From contig CAZGCA010000051.1 of the NCBI GenBank assembly GCA_964524145.1, positions 1-44,350 of the forward strand: a DNA stretch of 44,350 nt, in the 5' to 3' direction. Positions 1-7,628 of the stretch are shown here, in pieces (position 1 is the first letter of the stretch; every line of letters starts with the position of its first letter). The position numbers and the translations under genes were made by a program. This DNA comes from CAZGCA01 sp964524145 (GTDB lineage: Bacteria > Hydrogenedentota > CAZGCA01). Under the pieces are notes generated by a model, which did no database searches, was not told the origin of the DNA, and worked only from the letters and a program-made list of their open reading frames with translations.

Positions 1-1
1 G

Positions 2-820
2 GACCTGCCGCAGTGCAAGACGGTAATCGGGCTCGGGGGCGGCACGGCGCTCGACATGGCGAAATACGTTGCCTGGAAACGCGGCGTCCCGCTCGTGCTC
101 GTGCCGTCGATCGTCTCAGTCGACGCGTGTTTCACGCCACAGATCGCTGTACGCGAAGACCGCGCCGTACGGTATGTCGGCCAGGTCGTCCCGCAGTCGG
201 TCGTCGTGGACTACGATCTCATACAATCAGCGCCGAAATCGCTCAACCGTGCCGGCAGCGGCGACATCCTCTCGATACACACCGCGCTTTTCGACTGGAA
301 GCTTGCTGCCGAGAAGATCGACGAACGCTACTCGGACGAGGTGGCCGGCGAATCACGCCGGATCTTCGCCGACCTCGAAGCCGCCGCGCCCGACGTTGCC
401 GCCGTCAGCAAAGACGGTATCGATACGCTCGTCGACCTGTACCGTCGCGAGGTGGACCTCTGCGAAACATGGGGCAACTCGAGGCCCGAAGAGGGGAGCG
501 AACATTTTATCGCCTACAACTTCGAACGCACGGTCGGCACGCACGTGCTCCACGGCGACCTTGTCGGCGCGGGAATATTCCTCATGTCGCACCTCCAGTC
601 GAACGGGCCGGAATCCGTCGCCGCGCTGATGGACACGCTCGAGGTCAACTGGCGGTTGCGCGGGTACGGGATCGTTCCGGACGATATCGTGTCAACCCTG
701 ACCACGCTGAAACCCTTCGTCGAGCAAGGCGACTACTTCTACAGCGTGATAAACGACACCGACATCACGTCCGGCTGGATACAGTCCGTCACCACGAGCC
801 TCTTCGCCGAACGGCCGTGA
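2..820 (+). CDS. sn-glycerol-1-phosphate dehydrogenase-like protein (5' truncated)
   Basis: The gene runs in from before the window and is open from base 2; the stop is TGA at 818-820. The visible 272 residues start in the nucleotide-binding core (GLGGGTALDMAKY) and continue with the metal-site region of the dehydroquinate synthase/iron alcohol dehydrogenase superfamily: an Asp in GSGDILSI, a His in EHFIAYNFE and a His in LHGDLVGAG. The proximal PSIVSVDACFTP segment fits the AraM/EgsA glycerol-1-phosphate dehydrogenase branch, which reduces dihydroxyacetone phosphate with NAD(P)H using Zn or Ni. The substrate is inferred from this resemblance; another polyol-phosphate dehydrogenase is possible. 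It converges on the TPR gene to its right. Confidence 0.8.
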   Translation, partial: DLPQCKTVIGLGGGTALDMAKYVAWKRGVPLVLVPSIVSVDACFTPQIAVREDRAVRYVGQVVPQSVVVDYDLIQSAPKSLNRAGSGDILSIHTALFDWKLAAEKIDERYSDEVAGESRRIFADLEAAAPDVAAVSKDGIDTLVDLYRREVDLCETWGNSRPEEGSEHFIAYNFERTVGTHVLHGDLVGAGIFLMSHLQSNGPESVAALMDTLEVNWRLRGYGIVPDDIVSTLTTLKPFVEQGDYFYSVINDTDITSGWIQSVTTSLFAERP

Positions 821-870
821 AGCACGTCCGGAAGGCCCTCCCGATTACCCGCACATCCCTGAGCCCCTCT

Positions 871-892
871 CCGTCTTTCCCGGGAAAGACGG
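871..892. terminator. Perfect palindrome between convergent genes, possible bidirectional terminator
   Basis: The two 11-base arms (CCGTCTTTCCC and its complement) form a 9-bp stem with a CCGG loop. It lies 50 bases after the stop of the dehydrogenase and ahead of the convergent TPR gene. There is no clear U-tract, so termination is inferred from position and stem strength only. Confidence 0.4.
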
Positions 893-966
893 GTATGTAT
901 GGGGCGACGGAACCCGCCGCCACATCGGTAGAGAAGATGGCCGCCTCCCGTTCGTAGTCGCGCCTT

Positions 967-1030
967 GAGGCGGAGAATTGAGGGCGCATATTCGGACCGG
1001 CTGAAGCCGGAACTACAAACTCTCGACGCC
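967..1030. repeat. Dispersed palindromic repeat, copy 1
   Basis: This copy shares with 4508-4573 the leading GAGGCGG, the block CTGAAGCCGGAACTAC and the end AACTCTCGACG. The arms GTAGTCGCGCCTTGAGGCGG (949-973 area) and CGGCTGAAGCCGGAACTAC are roughly inverted, so the unit could fold as a long hairpin, as REP-type elements do. A GGGCAAGATGCCC palindrome follows directly. The rest of the 821-1116 spacer shows no gene. Confidence 0.7.
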
Positions 1031-1116
1031 CATGTGGTTCTTGGGCAAGATGCCCAAGCCACGGGGAAGATGCTTCCTGAAAGGGAGCATGAATAGCCGC
1101 AGGTGCAACCTGCGGA

Positions 1117-1788
1117 TCAGCCCTTACCGGCGAGCCCTTGCAGCCGTCTCTTGGCGAACTTCGCGTAATCGCTGTCCGGATACCGGTGGACAAGCTGTTC
1201 GAGCGCCTTGACGGCACGTTTCCGGTCGTCGAGCTTCGTAACGCAGATATCCACCAACCGGTTCGTTGCCGTACACCACTGTGTCTCGTCGATCTTCTGG
1301 CCCCCGAGCCGGCGGATGTGGTCGAACATGTTAGCCGCCTTCTCGTAGTTCTCGGCCCGATAGTACATCTCGGCAAGCCGCAATCGGGCGCCCACGTTCT
1401 CCGGATTCTCGGATATGGTCTTCTTGTACTCGCCTTCCGCCGCGTCGAAGTTATCGTCCTGTTCGTGCCGCTCGGCTATGCTGTACCCCTGCTGGACTTT
1501 CGCGTCGTGGACGGCAAAACTGTCCACCGCCGTCCGGGCAAACAACCCGGCAACGAACGGCGCGTAAAGGATTCCGCAGACAAGCGTCACCAACAGCCGC
1601 AGGATATCCGACCCTTGCGGGGCAGAGTACCACAACGCGACAAACAGCCCGAGAACCAGCAGAAACCCCAGGCACCCGCGCAGCCCGCGTTCGTCCGAGA
1701 CACCCCGGCCGGTCAGGTTCGCGGCTGCTGACGCAATCCCACCGACAAAAAGCAACCCCCCTATGAATACAAAGGCTATCATCTGCAT
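1117..1788 (-). CDS. Membrane protein with TPR repeats
   Basis: The protein has 223 residues. Residues 1-85 hold about three hydrophobic segments (around 3-25, 36-54 and 62-84). The rest is a soluble helical domain with TPR signatures such as AEGEYKKTISENPENVGARL and a C-terminal YPDSDYAKFAKRRL typical of outer-membrane-biogenesis-type TPRs. It is the last gene of a minus-strand operon, starting with ATG 10 bases after the stop of the second PilT. The placement suggests a role linked to pilus retraction or assembly, for instance as a scaffold, but this is inference from position alone. No enzyme domain is visible. Confidence 0.75.
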   Translation of the reverse strand: MQMIAFVFIGGLLFVGGIASAAANLTGRGVSDERGLRGCLGFLLVLGLFVALWYSAPQGSDILRLLVTLVCGILYAPFVAGLFARTAVDSFAVHDAKVQQGYSIAERHEQDDNFDAAEGEYKKTISENPENVGARLRLAEMYYRAENYEKAANMFDHIRRLGGQKIDETQWCTATNRLVDICVTKLDDRKRAVKALEQLVHRYPDSDYAKFAKRRLQGLAGKG

Positions 1789-1798
1789 TGGAAACCGC

Positions 1799-2848
1799 TC
1801 ACGCGTTCATTATGACCTGGGGATTCTTCACGTTGTTGATGGCGTCGTCGTACGAGACGATCCCCGACAGGTAGAGCTCCTTTATGTACGAGTCCATCGT
1901 CACCATCCCGTCCTTGGCGTGCGTCTCGATAACGCTGTACATCTGGTGCGTCTTGTTCTCGCGGATCAGGTTCGCCACTGCCGCGTTGGACCGCATGATC
2001 TCGACCGCCAACACCCGCCCGGTTCCTTCTGCGCGCGGCAGCAACCGTTGCGATACCACCGCCAGCAGGCACATCGACAACTGGAACCGTATCTGCTGTT
2101 GTTGGTGGGCCGGAAAGACGTCTATCACCCGGTCTACGGTCTGCACGGCATCGTTCGTGTGCAGCGTCGCAAGCACCAGGTGGCCCGTCTCAGCCGCCGT
2201 GAGCGCCGCCTCCATCGTGGGCAGGTCGCGCATCTCGCCGACAAGTATCACATCGGGATCCTGCCTGAGAATAAACTTCAGACCCGTTTGGAACGTCTCG
2301 GTGTCTTCGCCGACCTCACGCTGGTCGACGATGCTACGCTTGTGGTTGTGGACGTACTCGATGGGGTCCTCGATAGTGATGATATGACACTCTTTGTTGT
2401 TGTTTATCAGGTCGATCACCGACGCCTGCGTCGTCGTCTTGCCGTGGCCTGTCGGGCCCGTCACCAGGACCAACCCCTGCGGCCGGAACGCCAGCTGCGA
2501 GACAACCTTTGGAACCCCCAGCTCCTCGAGCGACGGTATCTCCTCGGGTATCGGCCGGAACGCCGCCGCCACGCACCCTTTCTGCTGGTACACGTTCACG
2601 CGGTACCGGTACTTCTTGCTTACGCCGAGCGAGAAGTCCAGCTCTCTATCTTCCTCGTACTGCCTCTTCTGCTTGTCGGTCAGAACGCTGTACACGATCC
2701 GTTTCGTCTCTTCCTGCGTGAGAATGTCGTACTTCGTACGGTACAGCTTGCCGTCAACTCGCACCATCGGAGGCGCGCCCATCGTCAAAAGCAGGTCAGA
2801 CGCCCCGCGGCTCGCAACAAGATCGAAAAGCTCCTTTATATCAAGCAA
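1799..2848 (-). CDS. Type IV pilus retraction ATPase, PilT family (PilT-2)
   Basis: This is a hexameric cytoplasmic ATPase that would depolymerise type IV pili. The 349 residues are normal for PilT/PilU. Visible motifs are an N-terminal PAS-like region (GASDLLLTMGAPPMVRVDG), Walker A GPTGHGKTTT at about 133-142, the Asp-box EDPIEYVHNH, Walker B ILVGEMRD and the His-box HLVLATLHTNDA. The start is taken as TTG at 2848 because a GGAGGA Shine-Dalgarno lies 8 bases upstream and no ATG fits. It sits downstream of a second PilT paralogue, an arrangement like pilT-pilU, and just upstream of the TPR membrane protein. No pilin or pilus assembly genes are in the window. Confidence 0.93.
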   Translation of the reverse strand: MLDIKELFDLVASRGASDLLLTMGAPPMVRVDGKLYRTKYDILTQEETKRIVYSVLTDKQKRQYEEDRELDFSLGVSKKYRYRVNVYQQKGCVAAAFRPIPEEIPSLEELGVPKVVSQLAFRPQGLVLVTGPTGHGKTTTQASVIDLINNNKECHIITIEDPIEYVHNHKRSIVDQREVGEDTETFQTGLKFILRQDPDVILVGEMRDLPTMEAALTAAETGHLVLATLHTNDAVQTVDRVIDVFPAHQQQQIRFQLSMCLLAVVSQRLLPRAEGTGRVLAVEIMRSNAAVANLIRENKTHQMYSVIETHAKDGMVTMDSYIKELYLSGIVSYDDAINNVKNPQVIMNA

Positions 2849-2917
2849 GTATCAATTCCTCCGACCGTTTCACAGATACCAGGGACCAAAAAGACCTCAC
2901 GTCACCGATCTCATTCC

Positions 2918-2944
2918 GTGCTCGTGCTCGTAATCGTGCTCGTC
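2918..2944. repeat. Low-complexity GAGCAC/GATTAC hexamer-like repeat
   Basis: On the minus strand it reads as successive GAGCAC, GATTAC and GAGCAC units. A second copy lies at 9908-9945. It falls in the 151-bp gap between the two PilT genes. Confidence 0.7.
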
Positions 2945-3000
2945 TCCCTCGGTCTGCCCGTAGGCTCGACCATTTCCTCGACTACGGTTACCGGCACGCT

Positions 3001-4089
3001 TTACGCCTCGCGGATCGAGTCGACACCGGTGTACATTCCTTGTGCGTTAAGTTTGAACTCTTCGGGGTTCGTTGACGCAGCCAGCGCGTCGTCGAAACTC
3101 ACCGCTCCTTCCTGGTACAGAGCAATCAGGGCCTGGTTGAACGTCTGCATCCCCAACTGGCGACCGTTCTTGATGACTTCCGGGATGCGCCACGTCTCCC
3201 CCGAGAACAACAGCTTGCGCACCAACGGGCTCGCACGCATGATCTCGAGCGCGGGCACGCGGCCGGGCTCCGACCGTCTCCGCAACAACCGCATGCACAC
3301 AACACCCTCGAGACACGCCGCCAGCTCGAGCCGTATCTGCGCCTTGAGATGTTCCGGGAAATAGTTGATGATCCTGTCGAGTGTCTGCGCCGTATCGATT
3401 GTGTGCATCGTGCTCAGCACCAGGTGGCCCGTCTGAGCCGCCGAGAGCGCCGTTATCATCGTCTCGAGATCGCGCATCTCCCCGATCAGTATCACGTCGG
3501 GGCTCTGGCGCACAACGTGTTTGAGCGCGTCGCCGAAACTGTTCGTGTCGAAACCGACCTCGCGCTGGTTGATTATGCTCAGCTTGTCGTCGTGGATATA
3601 CTCGATGGGGTCCTCTATCGTCATGATATGCTTACGAAAGCTGTTGTTTATGTGGTTGATCATCGCCGCGAGCGTCGTCGACTTCCCGCTTCCCGTCGCA
3701 CCGGTGATGATGACCAGACCGCGCCGCAGTTCCGCAAACTCGCGCACCACGTCCGGCAGGTTGAGCGACTGGAAACTCAAATCCTCGACACGCACCAACC
3801 GGATCACAAACCCGAGATGACCCTGCTGACGAAACGAGTTCACCCGGTACCGGCTCCCGTTTTTCGCGGTGTACGCAACGTCCAAATCCGGGTCGTCGTC
3901 AAATTTTCGCTGCTGGTGCTCGGTCATGAGCGCGCCCGCAAACCGTTCCAGGTCGTCGTCCGTCAGCGCCGGCGCGTCCAGCGGTTCCAGCATACCGTTC
4001 ACTCTCAGCACGGGCGACGATCCGCACTTGAGATAGACGTCCGACGCGGATCGTTCGCTCATCGCTTCGAGCACCTGATCTATGTCCAT
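3001..4089 (-). CDS. Type IV pilus retraction ATPase, PilT/PilU family (PilT-1)
   Basis: This is a second twitching-motility ATPase of about 362 residues. It shows the N-terminal SASDVYLKCGSSPVLRVNG motif, Walker A GATGSGKSTT, Asp-box EDPIEYIHDD, Walker B ILIGEMRD and His-box HLVLSTMHTIDT. It differs from its neighbour along its length, so the pair is an old duplication rather than a recent one. The ATG at 4089 is preferred, with GGGAGG 11 bases upstream; a GTG at 4101 is an alternative but lies too close to that Shine-Dalgarno. It is the first gene of the operon PilT-1, PilT-2, TPR protein and has a good sigma-70 promoter at 4120-4148. Confidence 0.93.
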   Translation of the reverse strand: MDIDQVLEAMSERSASDVYLKCGSSPVLRVNGMLEPLDAPALTDDDLERFAGALMTEHQQRKFDDDPDLDVAYTAKNGSRYRVNSFRQQGHLGFVIRLVRVEDLSFQSLNLPDVVREFAELRRGLVIITGATGSGKSTTLAAMINHINNSFRKHIMTIEDPIEYIHDDKLSIINQREVGFDTNSFGDALKHVVRQSPDVILIGEMRDLETMITALSAAQTGHLVLSTMHTIDTAQTLDRIINYFPEHLKAQIRLELAACLEGVVCMRLLRRRSEPGRVPALEIMRASPLVRKLLFSGETWRIPEVIKNGRQLGMQTFNQALIALYQEGAVSFDDALAASTNPEEFKLNAQGMYTGVDSIREA

Positions 4090-4119
4090 AGTACCGTACA
4101 CCTCCCTCTGCCGGGTCAG

Positions 4120-4148
4120 ATCTTACCCTATAACCCCCGCTAAATCAA
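4120..4148 (-). promoter_or_regulatory. Sigma-70 promoter of the PilT operon
   Basis: Minus-strand TTGATT (4143-4148), 17-bp spacer, TAAGAT (4120-4125). Transcription should begin near 4113, giving a leader of about 25 bases before the ATG at 4089. Confidence 0.7.
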
Positions 4149-4273
4149 GCAGACGCGCTGCTCGACACCCTACTTCTGTCCCGCAACATTGTCCCGATTC
4201 CCCCCAGTCTCCATGCTCCTGGTCGCAATCGAACCCGCCAACACCACACCGCCTCCCGCTTCCGCACGTGCTA

Positions 4274-4305
4274 CCCTCTCCCAGCGTGAGAGGGCTGGCG
4301 TGAGG
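4274..4305. repeat. CCCTCTCCC/GTGAGAGGG palindromic repeat
   Basis: CCCTCTC (4274-4280) pairs with GAGAGGG (4288-4294), followed by GCTGGCGTGAGG. This is a version of the CCCTCACCCC-AACCCTCTCCC element also present at 31279-31310 in the other orientation. It lies in the 4102-4555 gap, which holds this element, the copy-2 dispersed repeat, a GCAGGCATCTTGCCTGC palindrome and the PilT promoter, but no gene that I can support. Confidence 0.6.
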
Positions 4306-4507
4306 TCACGACCCGGACTAGAGGCTCCAGGCTGCTGCATTCTCCATTGTCCGTTGTCAGCTCATCTCCACCACGGGTAGCGCCGGAACGCAACCCGTGG
4401 CTAGTTGTGTACAACCGCTGCCGCGGTACATGCCACAGATCGTTTCCGCGCAAGCAACAATCCAGCGTAGCGCAGGCATCTTGCCTGCAATCGTGTCCCG
4501 TTTGTTT

Positions 4508-4573
4508 GAGGCGGGAGAGGAAGGAGTGGAATATCCGGACCGACTGAAGCCGGAACTACGAACTCTCGACGTC
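4508..4573. repeat. Dispersed palindromic repeat, copy 2 (overlaps the lipB 3' end)
   Basis: It matches copy 1 (967-1030) over GAGGCGG, CGGACCG, CTGAAGCCGGAACTAC and AACTCTCGACG. Its right end runs into lipB: the last residues (VESS) and the stop codon of LipB are encoded by repeat sequence. The palindrome GCAGGCATCTTGCCTGC lies just upstream, as a related palindrome lies just after copy 1. Confidence 0.75.
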
Positions 4574-5206
4574 GAACGCTTCTGCGAAGGTGCTGACAAA
4601 CTGTGTCTCGACCTCGGCGAGCGGTATCTCTCGGCCTGCGAGTTGGGACATAGAGCTGACGGGCCGGTCGGCAATGCCGCACGGAACGATGTGGTTGTAG
4701 TGCGACATCTCGGGCGATACGTTCAGCGCCAGCCCGTGATACGTGACCCATCGGCGTAGCGCGATTCCTATTGCCGCGACCTTCTTCCCGTCAACCCAGA
4801 CGCCTGTCAGTCCCGGAATGCGCCCTGCTTCCAGGCCGAAGCAGTTCAGCGTCTCGATGACAACGTGTTCGAGCGTGCGCAGGTACCAGCCGACGTCCTG
4901 CCGATGATAGGCAAGGTTCATGATCGGGTATGCCACCAGCTGGCCCGGGCCGTGGTACGTGACGTCGCCGCCGCGGTCGGTCTCGACGACGTCTATCCCT
5001 TTGCCGCGAAGAAACTCGCGCGATACGAGCAGGTGCGCGGGGCTCGAAGCGCGGCCAAGGGTTATCACCGGCGGATGCTCGACGAGAAACAACGTGTCGG
5101 CGTCGGAACCGTCGAACTGCTTCTCGAGCGCATCGAGCTGGCGGTCGTGTGCGGCACGGTACTCGAGCGTGCCGAGCTTCACAACGTTACATGGTCGTTT
5201 GTTCAT
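4556..5206 (-). CDS. lipB: Octanoyl-[acyl-carrier-protein]:protein N-octanoyltransferase (lipoate biosynthesis)
   Basis: LipB moves octanoate from acyl carrier protein to lipoyl domains or GcvH, the step before LipA. The protein has 216 residues, the normal size. It shows the RGGDVTYHGPGQLVAYP signature, the lysine of the VDGKKVAAIGI segment and the catalytic cysteine in HIVPCGI. The ATG at 5206 (MNKRPCN) fits the family start; the frame stays open to 5299 but that part is a palindromic repeat, so it is not counted. The C-terminus ends inside a dispersed repeat. No lipA is nearby, so it appears to be transcribed alone or with the flanking hydrolase. Confidence 0.93.
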   Translation of the reverse strand: MNKRPCNVVKLGTLEYRAAHDRQLDALEKQFDGSDADTLFLVEHPPVITLGRASSPAHLLVSREFLRGKGIDVVETDRGGDVTYHGPGQLVAYPIMNLAYHRQDVGWYLRTLEHVVIETLNCFGLEAGRIPGLTGVWVDGKKVAAIGIALRRWVTYHGLALNVSPEMSHYNHIVPCGIADRPVSSMSQLAGREIPLAEVETQFVSTFAEAFDVESS

Positions 5207-5220
5207 TGCCTCGCTTTCAC

Positions 5221-5330
5221 CCGTCATCGCGAGCCCCGCTCGAGCGGGGCGTGGTGATCTCATTGTCGGCAAAGGCCTGGGGTCGGTCGAGATTGCCACG
5301 TCGCTCGTTCCTCGCTCCTCGCAACGACGG
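5221..5330. repeat. Imperfect inverted-repeat element (CGTCATTGCGAG-type)
   Basis: The left arm (5221-5261) begins CCGTCATCGCGAG and ends GTGGTGATCTC. The right arm (5289-5330) begins GAGATTGCCAC and ends CTCGCAACGACGG, roughly its complement. An 18-bp perfect palindrome sits inside the left arm at 5233-5250. It lies directly upstream of lipB, between it and the end of the hydrolase gene. Nothing in it looks coding. Confidence 0.75.
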
Positions 5331-5416
5331 TGAGCGGGGAGTCGTTTCCGTGAGTCGCGCGACGGAGCATGCCCCTTGTCTTGCAGCCTTTCGGCAGCTG
5401 ATGTGATGTGTACTCC

Positions 5417-6346
5417 TCAAAGACCGAGAAATGCGCGGATTCCTTTGTTGACGTCTTCGGGGCGTTCTTCGTGTGGAAGATGGCCGCACGCAGGGAGGAT
5501 TATGAATTTCGCGTCGGGAATCTGTTTGTGGAACGCTGCCGCCTGGGCCACGTCCAGCATCTTGTCCTTGTCGCCCCAGATTATCAGGGTGGGCACCGCG
5601 ATCCGGTCCAGCTCGCCCGCCAGCGTCCACAGCTCGCTCGAGCGCACAACCTGGGCCAGGACTTTCCGTGCCTGCGCGGACGAGTACGGTTTCCAGTACG
5701 CTTCGACGTCGTTCTTGCCGACCAGCGTCGGGTCGAAGTAGAGATCCTCGCGCAACGATTCCTCGACCTGCTCCTTGTCGAACGCAAACCGGGTGAGCAG
5801 GCTGCCAAGCACCGGGGTGAGGCTGATCCGCCAGGGCGTTTGGCTCACGGGCCTCAACCCCATGGGAGCGACGAGCACGAGCCGGTCGAGCTTTTCGGGA
5901 AACTTCAACGCGACCCGGCATGCGACAAGCCCGCCGAGCGAATGGCCTATCAAGGACACCTTCTTTATATGCCTGGCGATCATAAACTCGTTCACCAGGT
6001 TCGCCCACACCTGCGGCGAGTAGGTTATCTCGGGCTTGTCGGACTTGCCGAACCCGAGCAGGTCGATCGAGTAGATGCGGCGGCTGGTACCGATCCAGGT
6101 GATGTTGTGCCGCCACGTGTAGGTTGACGTGCCGAAACCGTGGAGCAGTATGATGGCGTCCGTTGCTTTTGTAGCCTCGTGAATACGCGGTCCGACGCGC
6201 TGGTAGTGAACTCGGTAGCCCCGCCAGTCGAAGTTCCCGTCAACGGGCGGGTTCGCCTCTTTCACCTCCTGAGCGGCCGCCGTGACGGCAAGGCACGTGA
6301 ACATGATAGCCAGCGATTGAAGTATGTTTCTTTTCAGGTTCACCAT
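5417..6346 (-). CDS. Exported alpha/beta-fold hydrolase
   Basis: The N-terminus (KRNILQSLAIMFTCLAVTAAAQ) is a signal peptide, so the enzyme is probably periplasmic. The alpha/beta hydrolase core follows: oxyanion region LLHGFGTSTYTW, nucleophile elbow GHSLGG, the acid in IIWGDKDKMLD and the catalytic His in ACGHLPHEE. It has 309 residues from ATG 6346, which has GGTGG seven bases upstream; a TTG at 6361 is in frame but less likely. The substrate cannot be told; relatives include esterases, lipases and C-C bond hydrolases. It is divergent from the ABC permease. Confidence 0.85.
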   Translation of the reverse strand: MVNLKRNILQSLAIMFTCLAVTAAAQEVKEANPPVDGNFDWRGYRVHYQRVGPRIHEATKATDAIILLHGFGTSTYTWRHNITWIGTSRRIYSIDLLGFGKSDKPEITYSPQVWANLVNEFMIARHIKKVSLIGHSLGGLVACRVALKFPEKLDRLVLVAPMGLRPVSQTPWRISLTPVLGSLLTRFAFDKEQVEESLREDLYFDPTLVGKNDVEAYWKPYSSAQARKVLAQVVRSSELWTLAGELDRIAVPTLIIWGDKDKMLDVAQAAAFHKQIPDAKFIILPACGHLPHEERPEDVNKGIRAFLGL

Positions 6347-6444
6347 TCCTTTTCCACCCAAAGATGACGTATCGAACCGGCTCTCGCACCGTAATCATAT
6401 CATACAAGACGCGTGATACGCCAGTCCCCAATCGGGCGATTCCG

Positions 6445-6473
6445 TTGATCATGGTATCGAGGTTTGCTATACT
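6445..6473 (+). promoter_or_regulatory. Sigma-70 promoter (extended -10) for the ABC permease
   Basis: TTGATC (6445-6450), 17-bp spacer, TATACT (6468-6473), with TGC immediately before the -10. Predicted start near 6480, about 58 bases ahead of the ATG at 6538. Confidence 0.65.
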
Positions 6474-6537
6474 GCCGTCGAATCCAGCGGCCGAGGTTGA
6501 GCAAGGGAAACGTGCGGCACGCGCCGTTTAAGCCAGG

Positions 6538-7527
6538 ATGAATGCAGAGACGGGCAACAGCGGAATGAGCGCCGGGGACGGGCCTTCTCGGGATCGGCGA
6601 CCGGTTCGCGCGTTTCTGCAGCGGTTTGCGTCCGGCATAGCGTTGATAGTGATGTGCGGCGTGCTCGCGATGCTCTCGCGCAGCTTTCTCACGCTGGGCA
6701 ACTTCACCAACATAGGCATGCAGCAGGCCGACATCGCCATCCTGGCCATCGGCCAGACGGTGGTGATCATCTGCGGCGGCATCGACCTTTCGATAGGTTC
6801 GGTGATGGCGCTCTCGGGTGTGGTCGCGGCACTGGCGATGGCGTCGGGCGTCAACATGTGGCTGTCCATCGCGTTCGGCATAACCACGGGGCTGTTCTGC
6901 GGGTTCCTGAACGGGCTTATTACTTCGAAGGGCAAGATCCCGCCGTTCATAACCACGCTCGGGATGATGGGGATAGCGCGTGGCGCCACCATGATCCTTA
7001 CCGGCGGCGGCGCTGTCTCCGGGCTGCCGACAGAGTTCAGGTTTCTTGGCGAACGAATAGCCGGCGGCATCCCCACACCTGTGCTGGTGGTGGTTGTGGT
7101 AGCCGTCGCGGTTCACGTGATGCTCAGGTACGCGCGTCTCGGCAGGTACGTCTACGCGATTGGCGGCAACAAGGAGTCCGCCCGTCTCTCGGGCATCAAT
7201 GTCGATTGGTACACGACGCTCGCGTTCAGCCTGTGCGGCCTGCTTGCGGGGATAGCCGGTGTGATGCTTGCTTCGCGACTGGTCTCCGGCCAGCCGACGG
7301 CGGGAGAGGGGTACGAGCTTCACGCCATCGCGGCAGCCGTCATCGGCGGCGCGAGCCTCATGGGCGGCGAGGGCACCATCGCAGGCACGCTTGTCGGCGC
7401 GGCAATCATGGCCGTTTTGCGCAACGGGTGCAACCTGCTCGACGTGGACGCGTTCTGGCAGAAGATAGCGATCGGCGCGGTCATCATCGCCGCGGTCTTC
7501 TACGACCAGTTTCGGCGGAGACGGTAG
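6538..7527 (+). CDS. Ribose/sugar-type ABC transporter permease (RbsC family), solitary
   Basis: This is an inner-membrane permease of the CUT2 sugar importer class, 329 residues, with about nine or ten hydrophobic segments. The family motif GGIDLSIGSVMALSG near residues 80-94 and the cytoplasmic loop ESARLSGINVDWY near 220 are clear. CUT2 importers normally have an RbsA-type double ATPase and a periplasmic binding protein beside the permease; neither is in the window on either side. Either the partners lie elsewhere or this permease works with another system. It has its own promoter at 6445-6473 and is followed by the TMTC-like gene after 101 bases. Confidence 0.9.
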   Translation: MNAETGNSGMSAGDGPSRDRRPVRAFLQRFASGIALIVMCGVLAMLSRSFLTLGNFTNIGMQQADIAILAIGQTVVIICGGIDLSIGSVMALSGVVAALAMASGVNMWLSIAFGITTGLFCGFLNGLITSKGKIPPFITTLGMMGIARGATMILTGGGAVSGLPTEFRFLGERIAGGIPTPVLVVVVVAVAVHVMLRYARLGRYVYAIGGNKESARLSGINVDWYTTLAFSLCGLLAGIAGVMLASRLVSGQPTAGEGYELHAIAAAVIGGASLMGGEGTIAGTLVGAAIMAVLRNGCNLLDVDAFWQKIAIGAVIIAAVFYDQFRRRR

Positions 7528-7628
7528 CGTGCCGCCGGGCAACACGTAACTCGAATGTGTTCGTACCGCACCCTTGCTACACCCCGGAAAAGCAGAGAGC
7601 TTGATTCGATGTTGTCGGCTTCGCTACC

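Noticed and set aside
1763..3364. 533-residue plus-strand open frame opposite the PilT genes
   Set aside because: Shadow of two well-supported minus-strand ATPase genes; its composition is typical of antisense translation.
5207..5299. Longer N-terminus for LipB
   Set aside because: The extension is encoded by the palindromic repeat and has no counterpart in the family.
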